In this document: positions 1-7,498 of the stretch, in pieces
Layout: every line of letters begins with the position of its first letter
Numbering within the stretch: the first letter of the stretch is position 1
Source: Pseudanabaena sp.
GTDB taxonomy: Bacteria; Cyanobacteriota; Cyanobacteriia; Pseudanabaenales; Pseudanabaenaceae
Direction: 5' to 3'
Assembly: GCA_003249015.1 (NCBI GenBank)
Contig: QBLS01000010.1
Location: 1 to 64,000 of the forward strand
Length of the DNA: 64,000 nucleotides
The notes under the pieces: generated by a model
The model's database searches: none
Told to the model about the DNA's origin: nothing
What the model saw: the letters and a program-made list of their open reading frames with translations, nothing else
Position numbers and translations under genes: made by a program

Positions 1-1304
1 ATGAGTTTCCTATTCTTCTCTGATTTAATCTGTTCAACAACTTTGTAACATGACCAAACACCGCTTCCTGTCAGACTAGGATTTAGGGATAAGTGCGCTA
101 GCATAACTAATAGCTGCCTTTCTCCAGAAGACAAAGCGCTAATTGCTTGCTCTTCAATGCTTCCAGAGATAGATACAGTCAACTGACCACTACTTGTAAC
201 ATCAACTTTTTTCTTGGTTTGTGCAAAGAATGAATTGACAAGGTTCAAAAATCTTGAAATAGGCTCATGTAGCAAAGCCCGATTCTCAATATACTCTTCA
301 AGCATCGACAAGTGTTCTACGATCCTATCTGCCTGAGGTCTATTGATAATCCAATCAAAATAAACATCACTTAACTCATTTTTGGGTTGTTGTTTGCTTG
401 TATCACGTTTTCCACTTCTTCTTTTACTTAATTGTATGTCAGTTGATTTATCTAGGGACTCAACAACTTTGCTCATTCGCTCAAAAAACTCTATAAGTGC
501 GGCTTGAATTTCGGGAATTGGTATTTTTACACCCTCTGCGGCAAGTTCTATTTTGGCTAGTTGTTTTCGGTAAGTATTGAGTTCTCGTCTAGAAGGTAGC
601 TGTTTATCTTTTCCCATAAATGCACTTGGTTTATACTCAAACGCCTTAGCAAAAAATTTGGTACGCAGCCGTTCATCTAACTGCTCTTGCTCTGCACGTA
701 TTTCTTGCATACGAGTGACTACTAGGAAATTCACTTCAATTAAACCAGTTGTTGGAGGGATTTTTCTAGAGTCTTGAGCATCTGGCCAGTATCGCCTTGC
801 AAGAATATATTCGCGTCTCTTAGCATCATATGTATCGTCATATCCAGATACGGGCATCATAAACCTACGATCAATTCCGAGAAACATTGGCGTAGACATT
901 TGGCGTATAGCCTGATAGATTTCGCTTGATACAAACTGAGCTACTACAGGAGATCTTTGTTCTTCACGACGCTTTGCTTCCTGAAGTAGTTCAAGCTCGA
1001 CACTATTAATACGTAGCTCGTCATTAAGACTTGATATTGATAGAGTAATTGCATCATCATGTATGCGAGATGAGCTAACTACGATTTCTTCGTGATTATC
1101 TGTGATAACCAATACTGAAGCACGCGAATATGTGATAGAGCCCAGTTCATCTAGATTAGGTGTGAGAAGGGCTATTGCTAGACGTAAGGCAGTTGTCTTA
1201 CCAGACCCATTGAGTCCAGTCAAGAAAGTAATATCATCGAAAAACTCCACATTAATGGGTAGGTGACCATGCACTTCAGTCGCTGTAAGCCTCTTTATCT
1301 TCAT
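1..1304 (-). CDS. AAA family ATPase, RecF/OLD-like (3' end beyond window)
   Basis: The reading frame starts at ATG 1304 and stays open to the left edge, giving 434 codons. Seen: an N-terminal strand, then a Walker A at about residues 28-36 (GLNGSGKTT), a long alpha-helical middle, and an ABC-type signature near residue 395 (SSGERQLLVMLAHLS). This is the layout of SMC/RecF-like AAA ATPases (AAA_15/AAA_21/OLD families), which often belong to defence or DNA-repair modules. In such proteins the signature is followed within about 15 residues by a Walker B (hhhhDEPE). Here the sequence after GSGV becomes WSCYKVVEQIKSEKN and no Walker B is visible before the edge, so the gene may be disrupted near position 80. 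The substrate is unknown and any partner gene would lie to the left, outside the window. The assignment as an ATPase is secure; the biological role is not. Confidence 0.75.
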   Translation of the reverse strand, partial: MKIKRLTATEVHGHLPINVEFFDDITFLTGLNGSGKTTALRLAIALLTPNLDELGSITYSRASVLVITDNHEEIVVSSSRIHDDAITLSISSLNDELRINSVELELLQEAKRREEQRSPVVAQFVSSEIYQAIRQMSTPMFLGIDRRFMMPVSGYDDTYDAKRREYILARRYWPDAQDSRKIPPTTGLIEVNFLVVTRMQEIRAEQEQLDERLRTKFFAKAFEYKPSAFMGKDKQLPSRRELNTYRKQLAKIELAAEGVKIPIPEIQAALIEFFERMSKVVESLDKSTDIQLSKRRSGKRDTSKQQPKNELSDVYFDWIINRPQADRIVEHLSMLEEYIENRALLHEPISRFLNLVNSFFAQTKKKVDVTSSGQLTVSISGSIEEQAISALSSGERQLLVMLAHLSLNPSLTGSGVWSCYKVVEQIKSEKNRKL

Positions 1305-2067
1305 TAGTTCGTTGCTTAATTTTCTAAATTCTAGTGTTTTGTGAGAACTAGTAGTTTTCTGAGTCTTAAAAGGACTTACAATCAGAAACTTTTTGGTGAA
1401 TGTTTGTTTGGGGATGAGGTAAACGAATGTTTATAGCATAAAGGATACGAATAATAGCTTTGCAGAAGAGGACCTCTTAAACTATGTCCTAGACAGAAAA
1501 ATTCTGGCTAATCTAACTATAATGCAAATAGACCGAAAGTCAATGTTTCCGACTAATCGACTTATACGGGATCTAAAATATAGAAAAATTCTATCTAAAA
1601 CCCTGTTTTCGGATAGATATAACAAAAACTCTACCTTATTACAGAAATGGTATAGCTCCCTAACGATATCATTTATTATGCAGCTTAGTTGCTTCCTCGG
1701 TTTCACTATCCAAATTGCTCTACCATCTTTGAAGTTGATGAATAGAGGAGTACAGGTCAAGCATTACTATTACCGCACAGAGAAGACCTATGTAAAACCA
1801 AAATTATAACAAGTATTTGAGAGAATATAAGTATTGATATTACTTTTTTCGTTATCTCTGAAACATTCTCAATACAAAGTTTTTAAAGACAAATCTATCT
1901 GCCATAAGTTGTGCCTAATAACAATGTACAACATTAGGATAATGATTGTGGCAATAGAAATGTTGAAGATTATACTGAAATAAAAAGATATCAGGAAAAG
2001 TAAGGTAGTGATGACGTGAATGCTTTACCCTAAAATCTTACTTGGCTTATTATATACTCACTAAATG
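1305..2067. other. AT-rich intergenic stretch, no recognisable gene
   Basis: About 760 bases between the ATPase start and the radA fragment. Frames of about 90 codons exist on both strands between 1482 and 1809, but they overlap each other, have biased composition (Ile, Leu, Lys, Tyr) and show no family motif. The stretch should contain the promoter of the leftward ATPase gene. It lacks the HIP1 octamers common elsewhere, which together with low GC suggests acquired or decaying DNA. Confidence 0.5.
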
Positions 2068-2215
2068 ATGTCAAAAGCAAAATCTTGATATGTATGTAAT
2101 AACCACAGTGAGACTTCCCGCAAATGTATGGTAAATGTCCTGCTTGCTCTAGTAGGGGAACCTTGCAAGAGGAAATGATTTCTGTCATGTCTGCGAATTC
2201 CAATGTTACTGCTTT
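2068..2215 (+). pseudogene. Decayed partial duplicate of the radA 5' end
   Basis: Starting at ATG 2068 the sequence aligns base by base with the start of the intact radA at 2858 (same zinc-finger coding region, for example TGTATGTAATAAC and GGGGAACSTTGCAAGAGG). The copy has TGA at codon 7 where radA has CGA, a one-base deletion just after the first cysteine pair, and the first zinc-finger Cys-Gly changed to His-Ser. Similarity fades at about 2215, near codon 50 of radA. It therefore encodes nothing functional. The toxin-antitoxin pair lies exactly between this fragment and the intact gene, so the fragment marks the duplication or insertion event that brought the pair here. Confidence 0.85.
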
Positions 2216-2257
2216 GTGATATCATTAAATTAAATGCAAATTTAGTGCGGTAATCCT

Positions 2258-2548
2258 ATGATTAACCTCAGCCAAGATATTCAACCCCTATCCACTTTCA
2301 AGCGTAATACCAATGAACTCATCACCCAAATGAGAAATACTGGGCATCCTATAGTCTTAACCATCAATGGGAAAGCAGAATTAGTCGTACAAGATGCCAC
2401 ATCCTATCAACAATTGCTTAATACAATTGAAGAACTAGAAACCATAATTGGAATTAAAAAAGGATTAGAAGACTTGGCACAAGGTCATACCAGACCCTTG
2501 AACCAATTTGTTGAAGAAATGCAAAAGAAACATGGAATTTCAAGTTAA
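2258..2548 (+). CDS. Type II antitoxin, Phd/YefM family
   Basis: The 96-residue protein has the Phd/YefM start (SQDIQPLSTFKRNTNELI) followed by the GxPIVLTINGKAELVVQD core, which in this family forms the DNA-binding dimer. The C-terminal half is helical and would wrap and neutralise the toxin; in known members it also autorepresses the operon. The toxin gene begins inside its last codons (17-base overlap from the preferred toxin start), which is typical translational coupling. It lies in AT-rich DNA between a radA fragment and radA. The family call is strong; the target operator is not identified. Confidence 0.88.
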   Translation: MINLSQDIQPLSTFKRNTNELITQMRNTGHPIVLTINGKAELVVQDATSYQQLLNTIEELETIIGIKKGLEDLAQGHTRPLNQFVEEMQKKHGISS

Positions 2549-2858
2549 GTTAACTCGCTCTTCAGAACAACAGATAGAGTCAATTTATCTATGGATAAAG
2601 GAGCGTAATCCTGAATACGCAGATCAGTGGTTCAGAGGATTAATGAATTTAATCGCTACGTTACAAGATAAGCCTAGACGATGCTTATTAATCAAGGAAA
2701 ATCATTCTACTTCTGAAGAAATTAGACAGATTCTTTATGGTAAATCAAGAAATAAGTATCGAGTTGTTTTTGCTATTAGAGAAGATACTGTACATATTCT
2801 TTATATACGTCATAGCGCTCAATCTTCAATCACTTTTAATCCCCTCGATTTTGAATAA
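2532..2858 (+). CDS. Type II toxin, RelE/ParE family
   Basis: From ATG 2532 the protein has 108 residues and begins MEFQVKLTRSSEQQIESIYLW, the first strand and helix of the RelE/ParE fold. An upstream in-frame start at 2508 would add eight residues that do not resemble the family. The core includes an Arg-rich centre and the C-terminal strands KYRVVFAIREDTVHILYIRHSA, where family members carry catalytic or gyrase-contacting residues. RelE-type members cleave mRNA on the ribosome and ParE-type members poison gyrase; the sequence alone does not decide between them. Its stop TAA overlaps the radA start (TAATG), so translation of radA may be coupled to toxin translation. Confidence 0.87.
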   Translation: MEFQVKLTRSSEQQIESIYLWIKERNPEYADQWFRGLMNLIATLQDKPRRCLLIKENHSTSEEIRQILYGKSRNKYRVVFAIREDTVHILYIRHSAQSSITFNPLDFE

Positions 2859-4291
2859 TGGCAAAAGCAAAAAGTCGATATGTATGTAATAACTGCGGTG
2901 AAGACTTCCCGCAGATGTATGGAAAATGTCCCGCCTGTTCTAATTGGGGAACGTTGCAAGAGGAAATAATTCCTGTCGTGTCAGCTAATTCTAATGCGAT
3001 CGCCACATTCTCGCATCTTGGTACAGCCAAATCCACAGGCAAGGCAAAACCTAGAGAATCCTTAACCCTCTCGCAAATCACTGACAACGACCAAGCGCGA
3101 TCGCCTTCTGGTTACGAGGAACTCGATCGCGTATTGGGTGGAGGCATTGTTGCAGGTTCCCTTGTGTTGATTGGTGGTGAACCAGGAATTGGCAAAAGTA
3201 CGCTGTTATTGGGCATGGCGCAAAAACTGATGAGCCGCTATCCTACGCTCTATGTCTGTGCCGAGGAGTCAGCGCAACAGGTAAAACTGCGATCGCAGAG
3301 ATTGGGAATCTTAGAAGAGAATTCTGATGATCTTTATTTATTAGCAGAAACAGACTTAGAAACAGTCCTCAGAGAATTACAATCTCTCCGTCCCAAGGTT
3401 GCTGTCATCGATAGTATTCAAGCCCTATACTTCTCTAACTTAAATGCTGCCCCTGGTTCTGTTTCGCAAGTGCGGGAATGTACGGCGGCGCTAATGCGAG
3501 TGGCTAAGCGCGAGAATATCTCGCTATTTATCGTTGGTCATGTAACGAAAGAAGGCTCGATCGCGGGGCCGAAAGTTTTAGAACATATGGTGGATACGGT
3601 TCTCTATTTTGAAGGTGATCGCTTTGCTACCCATAGACTATTGCGATCGGTCAAGAATCGATTTGGTGCAACACAGGAAATCGGTGTATTTGAAATGATT
3701 GATCGCGGCTTGCGTGAGGTTTCTAATCCTTCGGAATTATTTCTGGGTAATCGTGATGAATCTGTCTCAGGAACTGCCACGATTGTCGCCTGTGAAGGAA
3801 CGCGCCCGATTGTGGTGGAGTTGCAAGCCCTCGTCAGTCCCACCAGTTATTCATCACCACGCCGCACGACAACAGGAGTAGAGACTAATCGGTTTCTGCA
3901 AATTCTGGCTGTTCTCGAGAAGCGGATTGGGATTCCTTTATCAAAACTTGATGCCTATGTCGCGGCGGCGGGTGGATTGAATGTTGCTGAACCTGCGGTG
4001 GATTTAGGTGTAGCGATCGCAGTGGCGGCAAGTTTTCGCGATCGCACCGTTGATCCTCGCACAGTCATGATCGGTGAAGTTGGTTTAGGTGGACAGGTGC
4101 GACCAGTTTCGCAATTAGATTTACGTTTAAAGGAGGCGGCGAAGCTAGGATTTAAACGAGCAATTATTCCATCAATGCAGGTGATGCAAGATTATGGAAT
4201 GGAAGTCATTCAAGTTAGCAAGGTGCTGGATGCGATCGTGGCGGCGTTGCCGCGTACCAAGTTTGAGGTGGCTGCACCACCTAACGAATAA
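2858..4291 (+). CDS. radA: DNA repair protein RadA (Sms)
   Basis: RadA is a RecA-like ATPase and branch-migration helicase that processes recombination intermediates. The 477-residue length is normal. Seen: an N-terminal C4 zinc finger (Cys10, Cys13, Cys24, Cys27), Walker A at about residues 106-114 (GGEPGIGKS), a Walker B near 185 (VAVIDSIQ), the RadA-specific KNRFG motif near 270, and a C-terminal Lon-protease-like domain (GGLNVAEPAVDLG, GEVGLGGQVRPV). The start overlaps the stop of the upstream toxin by one base, an arrangement probably created when the toxin-antitoxin pair arrived, because a broken copy of the radA start remains upstream at 2068. A bidirectional terminator follows. Confidence 0.97.
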   Translation: MAKAKSRYVCNNCGEDFPQMYGKCPACSNWGTLQEEIIPVVSANSNAIATFSHLGTAKSTGKAKPRESLTLSQITDNDQARSPSGYEELDRVLGGGIVAGSLVLIGGEPGIGKSTLLLGMAQKLMSRYPTLYVCAEESAQQVKLRSQRLGILEENSDDLYLLAETDLETVLRELQSLRPKVAVIDSIQALYFSNLNAAPGSVSQVRECTAALMRVAKRENISLFIVGHVTKEGSIAGPKVLEHMVDTVLYFEGDRFATHRLLRSVKNRFGATQEIGVFEMIDRGLREVSNPSELFLGNRDESVSGTATIVACEGTRPIVVELQALVSPTSYSSPRRTTTGVETNRFLQILAVLEKRIGIPLSKLDAYVAAAGGLNVAEPAVDLGVAIAVAASFRDRTVDPRTVMIGEVGLGGQVRPVSQLDLRLKEAAKLGFKRAIIPSMQVMQDYGMEVIQVSKVLDAIVAALPRTKFEVAAPPNE

Positions 4292-4330
4292 AAGCAAAAG
4301 AGAGTCGCAACGCGACTCTCTTTTGCTTTT
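4290..4330. terminator. Bidirectional terminator between radA and thrC
   Basis: A long inverted repeat (AAAAGCAAAAGAGAGTCG, loop CAA, CGACTCTC...TTTTGCTTTT) overlaps both convergent stop codons. A/T-rich outer arms give a U-tract in either direction. Confidence 0.85.
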
Positions 4331-5636
4331 AGACCGATACGGTCTGCCACTCTAAAGTATCTAACGTATGAGAACGCTCTAGAGCGCGTTCAAAACTGTC
4401 AAGCTTTGGCTCAATTAAGAACGGCTCACCAACGTAGCCTTGAACTGCTTCTTGAGTCTTCAATCCGTTACCTGTGATGTAGACAACGGTAGTTTCTTCA
4501 GGGTCAATTTTGCCAGCTTCTACGAGCTTCTTCAGAACTGCGATTGTAGTTCCGCCAGCCGTTTCTGTGAAGATACCTTCAGTTTCGGCTAGTAGCTTCA
4601 TTGCTTGGATGATTTCATCATCATTGACAGATTCTATGTTGCCATTGGTCTTGTGAGCAATGTCGATCGCATAGATACCATCCGCAGGGTTGCCAATGGC
4701 GAGGCTCTTAGCGATCGTCTTAGGTTTAACGGGGGTAATGAAATCTCTTCCTTCTTTGTAAGCCGAAGCAATTGGTGAGCAACCTTCAGCTTGTGCACCA
4801 CTAAATCTGACGGGCTTTCCTTCAACTAAACCAACCTTCACAAATTCATTAAATCCTTTGTAGATTTTGGTGAATAGAGAACCAGAGGCTAAGGGAGCCA
4901 CAATATGGTCAGGAAGTTTCCAGCCCAATTGTTCAATTACTTCGTAACCAAGGGTCTTAGAACCTTCGGAATAGTAAGGACGCAAGTTGATATTGACAAA
5001 GCCCCAACCATGGGTATTGGCAACTTCAGAACACAGTCGATTTACTTGGTCATAATTGCCGTGAACCGAGAAAACTTTAGGATTATAGATGGTTGTACCT
5101 AATACCTTACCTGCTTCGAGGTCGGAAGGGATGAACACACAACACTCTAAGCCTGCATGGGCAGCGATCGCAGCCGTGGAGTTAGCTAAGTTACCAGTAC
5201 TAGCACAAGCAACAGTGGTGAAGCCTAGTTCACGGGCGCGGCTGAGAGCAACCGATACGACCCGATCCTTGAAGCTTAAGGTGGGCATATTCACAGCATC
5301 ATTTTTGATGTAGAGATTTTTGATGCCGAGGCGCTTAGCAAGGCGGTTTGCCTTGAGTAGGGGAGTCATCCCTGTTGACACGTCGATATAATTATCAGTC
5401 TTGACGGGCAAGAAATCGCGGTAGCGCCAAATTGACAGAGGTCCAGCCTGAATCGTCTCACGGCTGACTCTAGCCGCGATCGCATCGTAGTTATAAGCAA
5501 CTTCTAAGGGACCAAAGCATAATTCGCACACGTGCATCGCCTTGGCTTCGTATTCTGCACCGCACTCTTTGCATTTGAGATTACTGAAAGTGTCAACGCG
5601 ATCACTGGTGTAAGGAGAAACAATCGTTGCAGTCAT
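4329..5636 (-). CDS. thrC: Threonine synthase
   Basis: Threonine synthase converts O-phosphohomoserine to threonine with pyridoxal phosphate, the last step of threonine synthesis. From ATG 5636 the protein has 435 residues. It opens with a CxxC...CxxC zinc-ribbon-like segment (LKCKECGAEYE, HVCELCFGP) typical of cyanobacterial and archaeal ThrC. The PLP-lysine motif is SFKDR near residue 125, and a Gly-rich phosphate loop (ASTGNLANSTAA) follows. An in-frame start at 5723 would add 29 residues of low-complexity sequence before the conserved MTATIVSPYTSDRV start, so the inner ATG is preferred. The gene converges on radA. An intergenic hairpin lies upstream. Confidence 0.95.
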   Translation of the reverse strand: MTATIVSPYTSDRVDTFSNLKCKECGAEYEAKAMHVCELCFGPLEVAYNYDAIAARVSRETIQAGPLSIWRYRDFLPVKTDNYIDVSTGMTPLLKANRLAKRLGIKNLYIKNDAVNMPTLSFKDRVVSVALSRARELGFTTVACASTGNLANSTAAIAAHAGLECCVFIPSDLEAGKVLGTTIYNPKVFSVHGNYDQVNRLCSEVANTHGWGFVNINLRPYYSEGSKTLGYEVIEQLGWKLPDHIVAPLASGSLFTKIYKGFNEFVKVGLVEGKPVRFSGAQAEGCSPIASAYKEGRDFITPVKPKTIAKSLAIGNPADGIYAIDIAHKTNGNIESVNDDEIIQAMKLLAETEGIFTETAGGTTIAVLKKLVEAGKIDPEETTVVYITGNGLKTQEAVQGYVGEPFLIEPKLDSFERALERSHTLDTLEWQTVSV

Positions 5637-5800
5637 GTTTTTGCTTGCCTCTTGGTTGCCTGAATTAGCTACCTTGCTAGGTTTTAAGTACTTTTTTATT
5701 TGTATTGTCACGAACCTTAACACGCTGACAAACTGTCGTCAAATATACCCGACCATATAAGTCGGGATTTGGAATTCTTATTCTCTCTGCAAGTTATAAA

Positions 5801-5835
5801 GGTTTGTTTCCCCGCCTTCGGCGGGGAAACAAACC
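5801..5835. repeat. Intergenic hairpin, GC-rich stem
   Basis: A perfect 16-base-pair stem (GGTTTGTTTCCCCGCC) with a 3-base loop TTC. It lies upstream of thrC and downstream of the DUF4332 gene, whose transcript it may terminate, although no clear U-tract follows. Confidence 0.75.
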
Positions 5836-5879
5836 CATACTTCACTAGAGATAAAAGCTATAGCAATTTTAAATATTTA

Positions 5880-5965
5880 GAAGAGGCTTCGACGCTTCGA
5901 CAAGCTCAGTGAATCGCTTCGCTCAGCCAACGTATACTGCTGGCTGAGCGAAGTCGAAGCCTTAA
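5880..5965. repeat. Family B inverted-repeat element (copy 1)
   Basis: Arms GGCTTCGAC...GCTCAGCCAACG and GCTGGCTGAGCGAAGTCGAAGCC flank a short centre. The outer sequence (AATTTTAAATATTTAGAAGAGG on the left and a TTTGAAACAGCTATA-like sequence on the right, read to about 5995) recurs in inverted orientation around 31982-32205, so the element has defined ends. A third copy is at 57112. Confidence 0.8.
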
Positions 5966-6006
5966 CTCTTATGTGAATATTTGAAACAGCTATAAAAGCT
6001 ATAGGC

Positions 6007-6462
6007 TCAAGGCTTATTAATTTTCTTAGCCATAAGTTGTTGAGCTTGGTTGATCCAGATCGACATCTCCCCAATATCAGGACATAAATCAGCACGGTTA
6101 AAATTTTGTACCTGTAAACGCATAATTTGTTTGTGTAGTTTATCGAGGGGTGTTTGAGCAAGTTGTTCCACCGAAACGATGCCACTATGCACGATCGCAC
6201 CGCAATACTGACAACCCACCGCAGGGATACGCGCCAAATCTGCAAAAGCTAACCATTTTGTTAATAGCTGAAATCTCACCCCAAGTGCGATCGCCAGTTC
6301 TTCCTTTTGAGCTTTGTTACGACCTGCCTTTTGCAGCAAAGCTAGAGTGGTTATGATGCCGTGGTCTTTAAGTTTTTGGCAGTCTTCGGTACTTAATGCT
6401 GGTAACTGGTCAATTGGAAAGTTTGAAGGTGAAATAATTTGAGAAGTTATTGAAGATTTCAT
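6007..6462 (-). CDS. DUF4332 domain protein
   Basis: The 151-residue protein matches the cyanobacterial DUF4332 family from memory. That family has helix-hairpin-helix-like repeats (PALSTEDCQKLKDHGIITTLALL, then a second unit DLARIPAVGCQYCGAIVHSGIVSVEQL). Such repeats suggest nucleic-acid or protein binding, but no function is established. A CQYC pair sits near residue 83. The gene stands alone, reads toward the family B repeat, and has a hairpin (6491-6555) just upstream of its start. The product is probably soluble; no signal or membrane segment is visible. Confidence 0.8.
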   Translation of the reverse strand: MKSSITSQIISPSNFPIDQLPALSTEDCQKLKDHGIITTLALLQKAGRNKAQKEELAIALGVRFQLLTKWLAFADLARIPAVGCQYCGAIVHSGIVSVEQLAQTPLDKLHKQIMRLQVQNFNRADLCPDIGEMSIWINQAQQLMAKKINKP

Positions 6463-6490
6463 TTAGTAAATAGGTAGATCAACATAATTA

Positions 6491-6555
6491 AACCCTAAAA
6501 CTAGAGGTTGTTCCGCTCACTGCGCGGGTGGAACAACCTTTTTGGTTTTAGGGTT
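6491..6555. repeat. Nested inverted repeat upstream of DUF4332 gene
   Basis: Outer arms AACCCTAAAAC / GTTTTAGGGTT enclose inner arms AGGTTGTTCC / GGAACAACCT. The AACCCTA outer arm resembles the AAACCCA tract of the hairpin families elsewhere in the window. Confidence 0.7.
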
Positions 6556-6795
6556 ACTTATTCCTAGCTACTTAGTAGTCATGCTTATAGAGAGAGCTTT
6601 TTGTCGCGATCGCAACTTGTATAAAATTAACCTCTCTTAAAACGGCGGCTCAACCCTGAACTCATCTTAGAAATGACGAGATTTTATAGCAAAACTTGCT
6701 TTGCTATAGCATCCGTCACAATGCCCTGCTGCATGATCGCCTTTAGCTGCAAAGCGATCAGATACAATGCTCTAGCCTAGTCCTACTATCCCTCA

Positions 6796-7050
6796 ATGTC
6801 CCACATTCCACCACCCAAAGTATTAACAGCCTTCCCTGATGCAGTCATAGTTAAGAGCAAAACACCAATTCAAGGTTCTAACCAAAAACGGAGACGCTGG
6901 CAGACATTAGACAATAGATTTTATGAGTGGGACTACCAACATGGCACTATTGAAAAGTATGATAAAAATGGTAGACATCTGGGCGAGTTCGACCCTACAA
7001 CAGGCAAACAGACAAAACCAGCTAACCCTAAGCGCAAAATTGAAATTTAA
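6796..7050 (+). CDS. Free-standing colicin E3/pyocin S6-type ribonuclease toxin
   Basis: The whole 84-residue protein is little more than a colicin E3 cytotoxic domain. The catalytic pattern WD-x2-H-G-x2-E is present as Asp46, His49, Glu53, with the same spacing as Asp510/His513/Glu517 of colicin E3. It is followed by GRHLGEFDPTTGK and a basic end (NPKRKIEI) whose Arg80 matches the E3 catalytic arginine region. Colicin E3 cleaves 16S rRNA in the decoding centre. No translocation or receptor domain and no signal peptide are present, so it would act inside the cell that makes it or be delivered by another system. A small gene starts three bases after its stop and is the likely immunity protein or antitoxin. 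The domain call is strong; its use as a toxin-antitoxin system is inference. Confidence 0.85.
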   Translation: MSHIPPPKVLTAFPDAVIVKSKTPIQGSNQKRRRWQTLDNRFYEWDYQHGTIEKYDKNGRHLGEFDPTTGKQTKPANPKRKIEI

Positions 7051-7053
7051 CCT

Positions 7054-7413
7054 ATGGCACAACTCAAGAATTTTCTAAGGTTAAAAACTTCTGCGCTCTT
7101 TTTTGTTAAATCCAAGTATAGACAAGGCAAAAAAAACAATAATCTCAAAAAGTCTGCGGAGTTTATCAACGGATATAAGGTTGAGCGTTTAATCAGATGG
7201 TATGAAAAAGTAGGCAATTCCCTGATTGGTGAAAGAGTCCTCAAAGGCATATCATTATCCGATTTACAAAAGTTATTAAGTGAGCCCTCTGACTCACCTA
7301 TGTTTTTCACTTACGAGCTTACAACTGAGCAAGTTAAATATTTTCAGCAATATCTCGAACAAGATTTTGATACTAATGCTTACGACTATTTTCTAGAATG
7401 TGATGCGCTTTAG
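7054..7413 (+). CDS. Probable immunity/antitoxin protein of the E3-type toxin
   Basis: This 119-residue protein starts three bases downstream of the toxin stop. It has a basic N-terminal 40 residues (KSKYRQGKKNNNLKKS) and then an acidic domain: VERLIRWYEKVGNSLIGERVLKGISLSD, SDSPMFFTYELT and an end LEQDFDTNAYDYFLECD. The second part resembles, from memory, DUF7683-like small proteins found beside E3-type domains. An acidic partner is expected for a basic RNase, as with the colicin immunity protein Im3, although Im3 itself is not obviously similar. No signal peptide is visible. Assignment rests mostly on position and charge. The next gene is on the opposite strand, so the two-gene unit is isolated. 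Confidence 0.6.
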   Translation: MAQLKNFLRLKTSALFFVKSKYRQGKKNNNLKKSAEFINGYKVERLIRWYEKVGNSLIGERVLKGISLSDLQKLLSEPSDSPMFFTYELTTEQVKYFQQYLEQDFDTNAYDYFLECDAL

Positions 7414-7498
7414 ATATCAAAGCGGTGGCTCAATCCCTAACTCATCCTAAAATGATGAGATCTTAAGGCATATTGATATTTTATTTTTACTCTCGCGC

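Noticed and set aside
1482..1809. Two overlapping frames of about 92-95 codons on opposite strands.
   Set aside because: They cover the same bases, have biased composition and no motif or ribosome binding site; at most one could be real and neither is convincing.
5636..5723. Upstream start for thrC giving 29 extra residues.
   Set aside because: The extension is a basic, unconserved stretch; the known N-terminus starts near MTATIVSPYTS.
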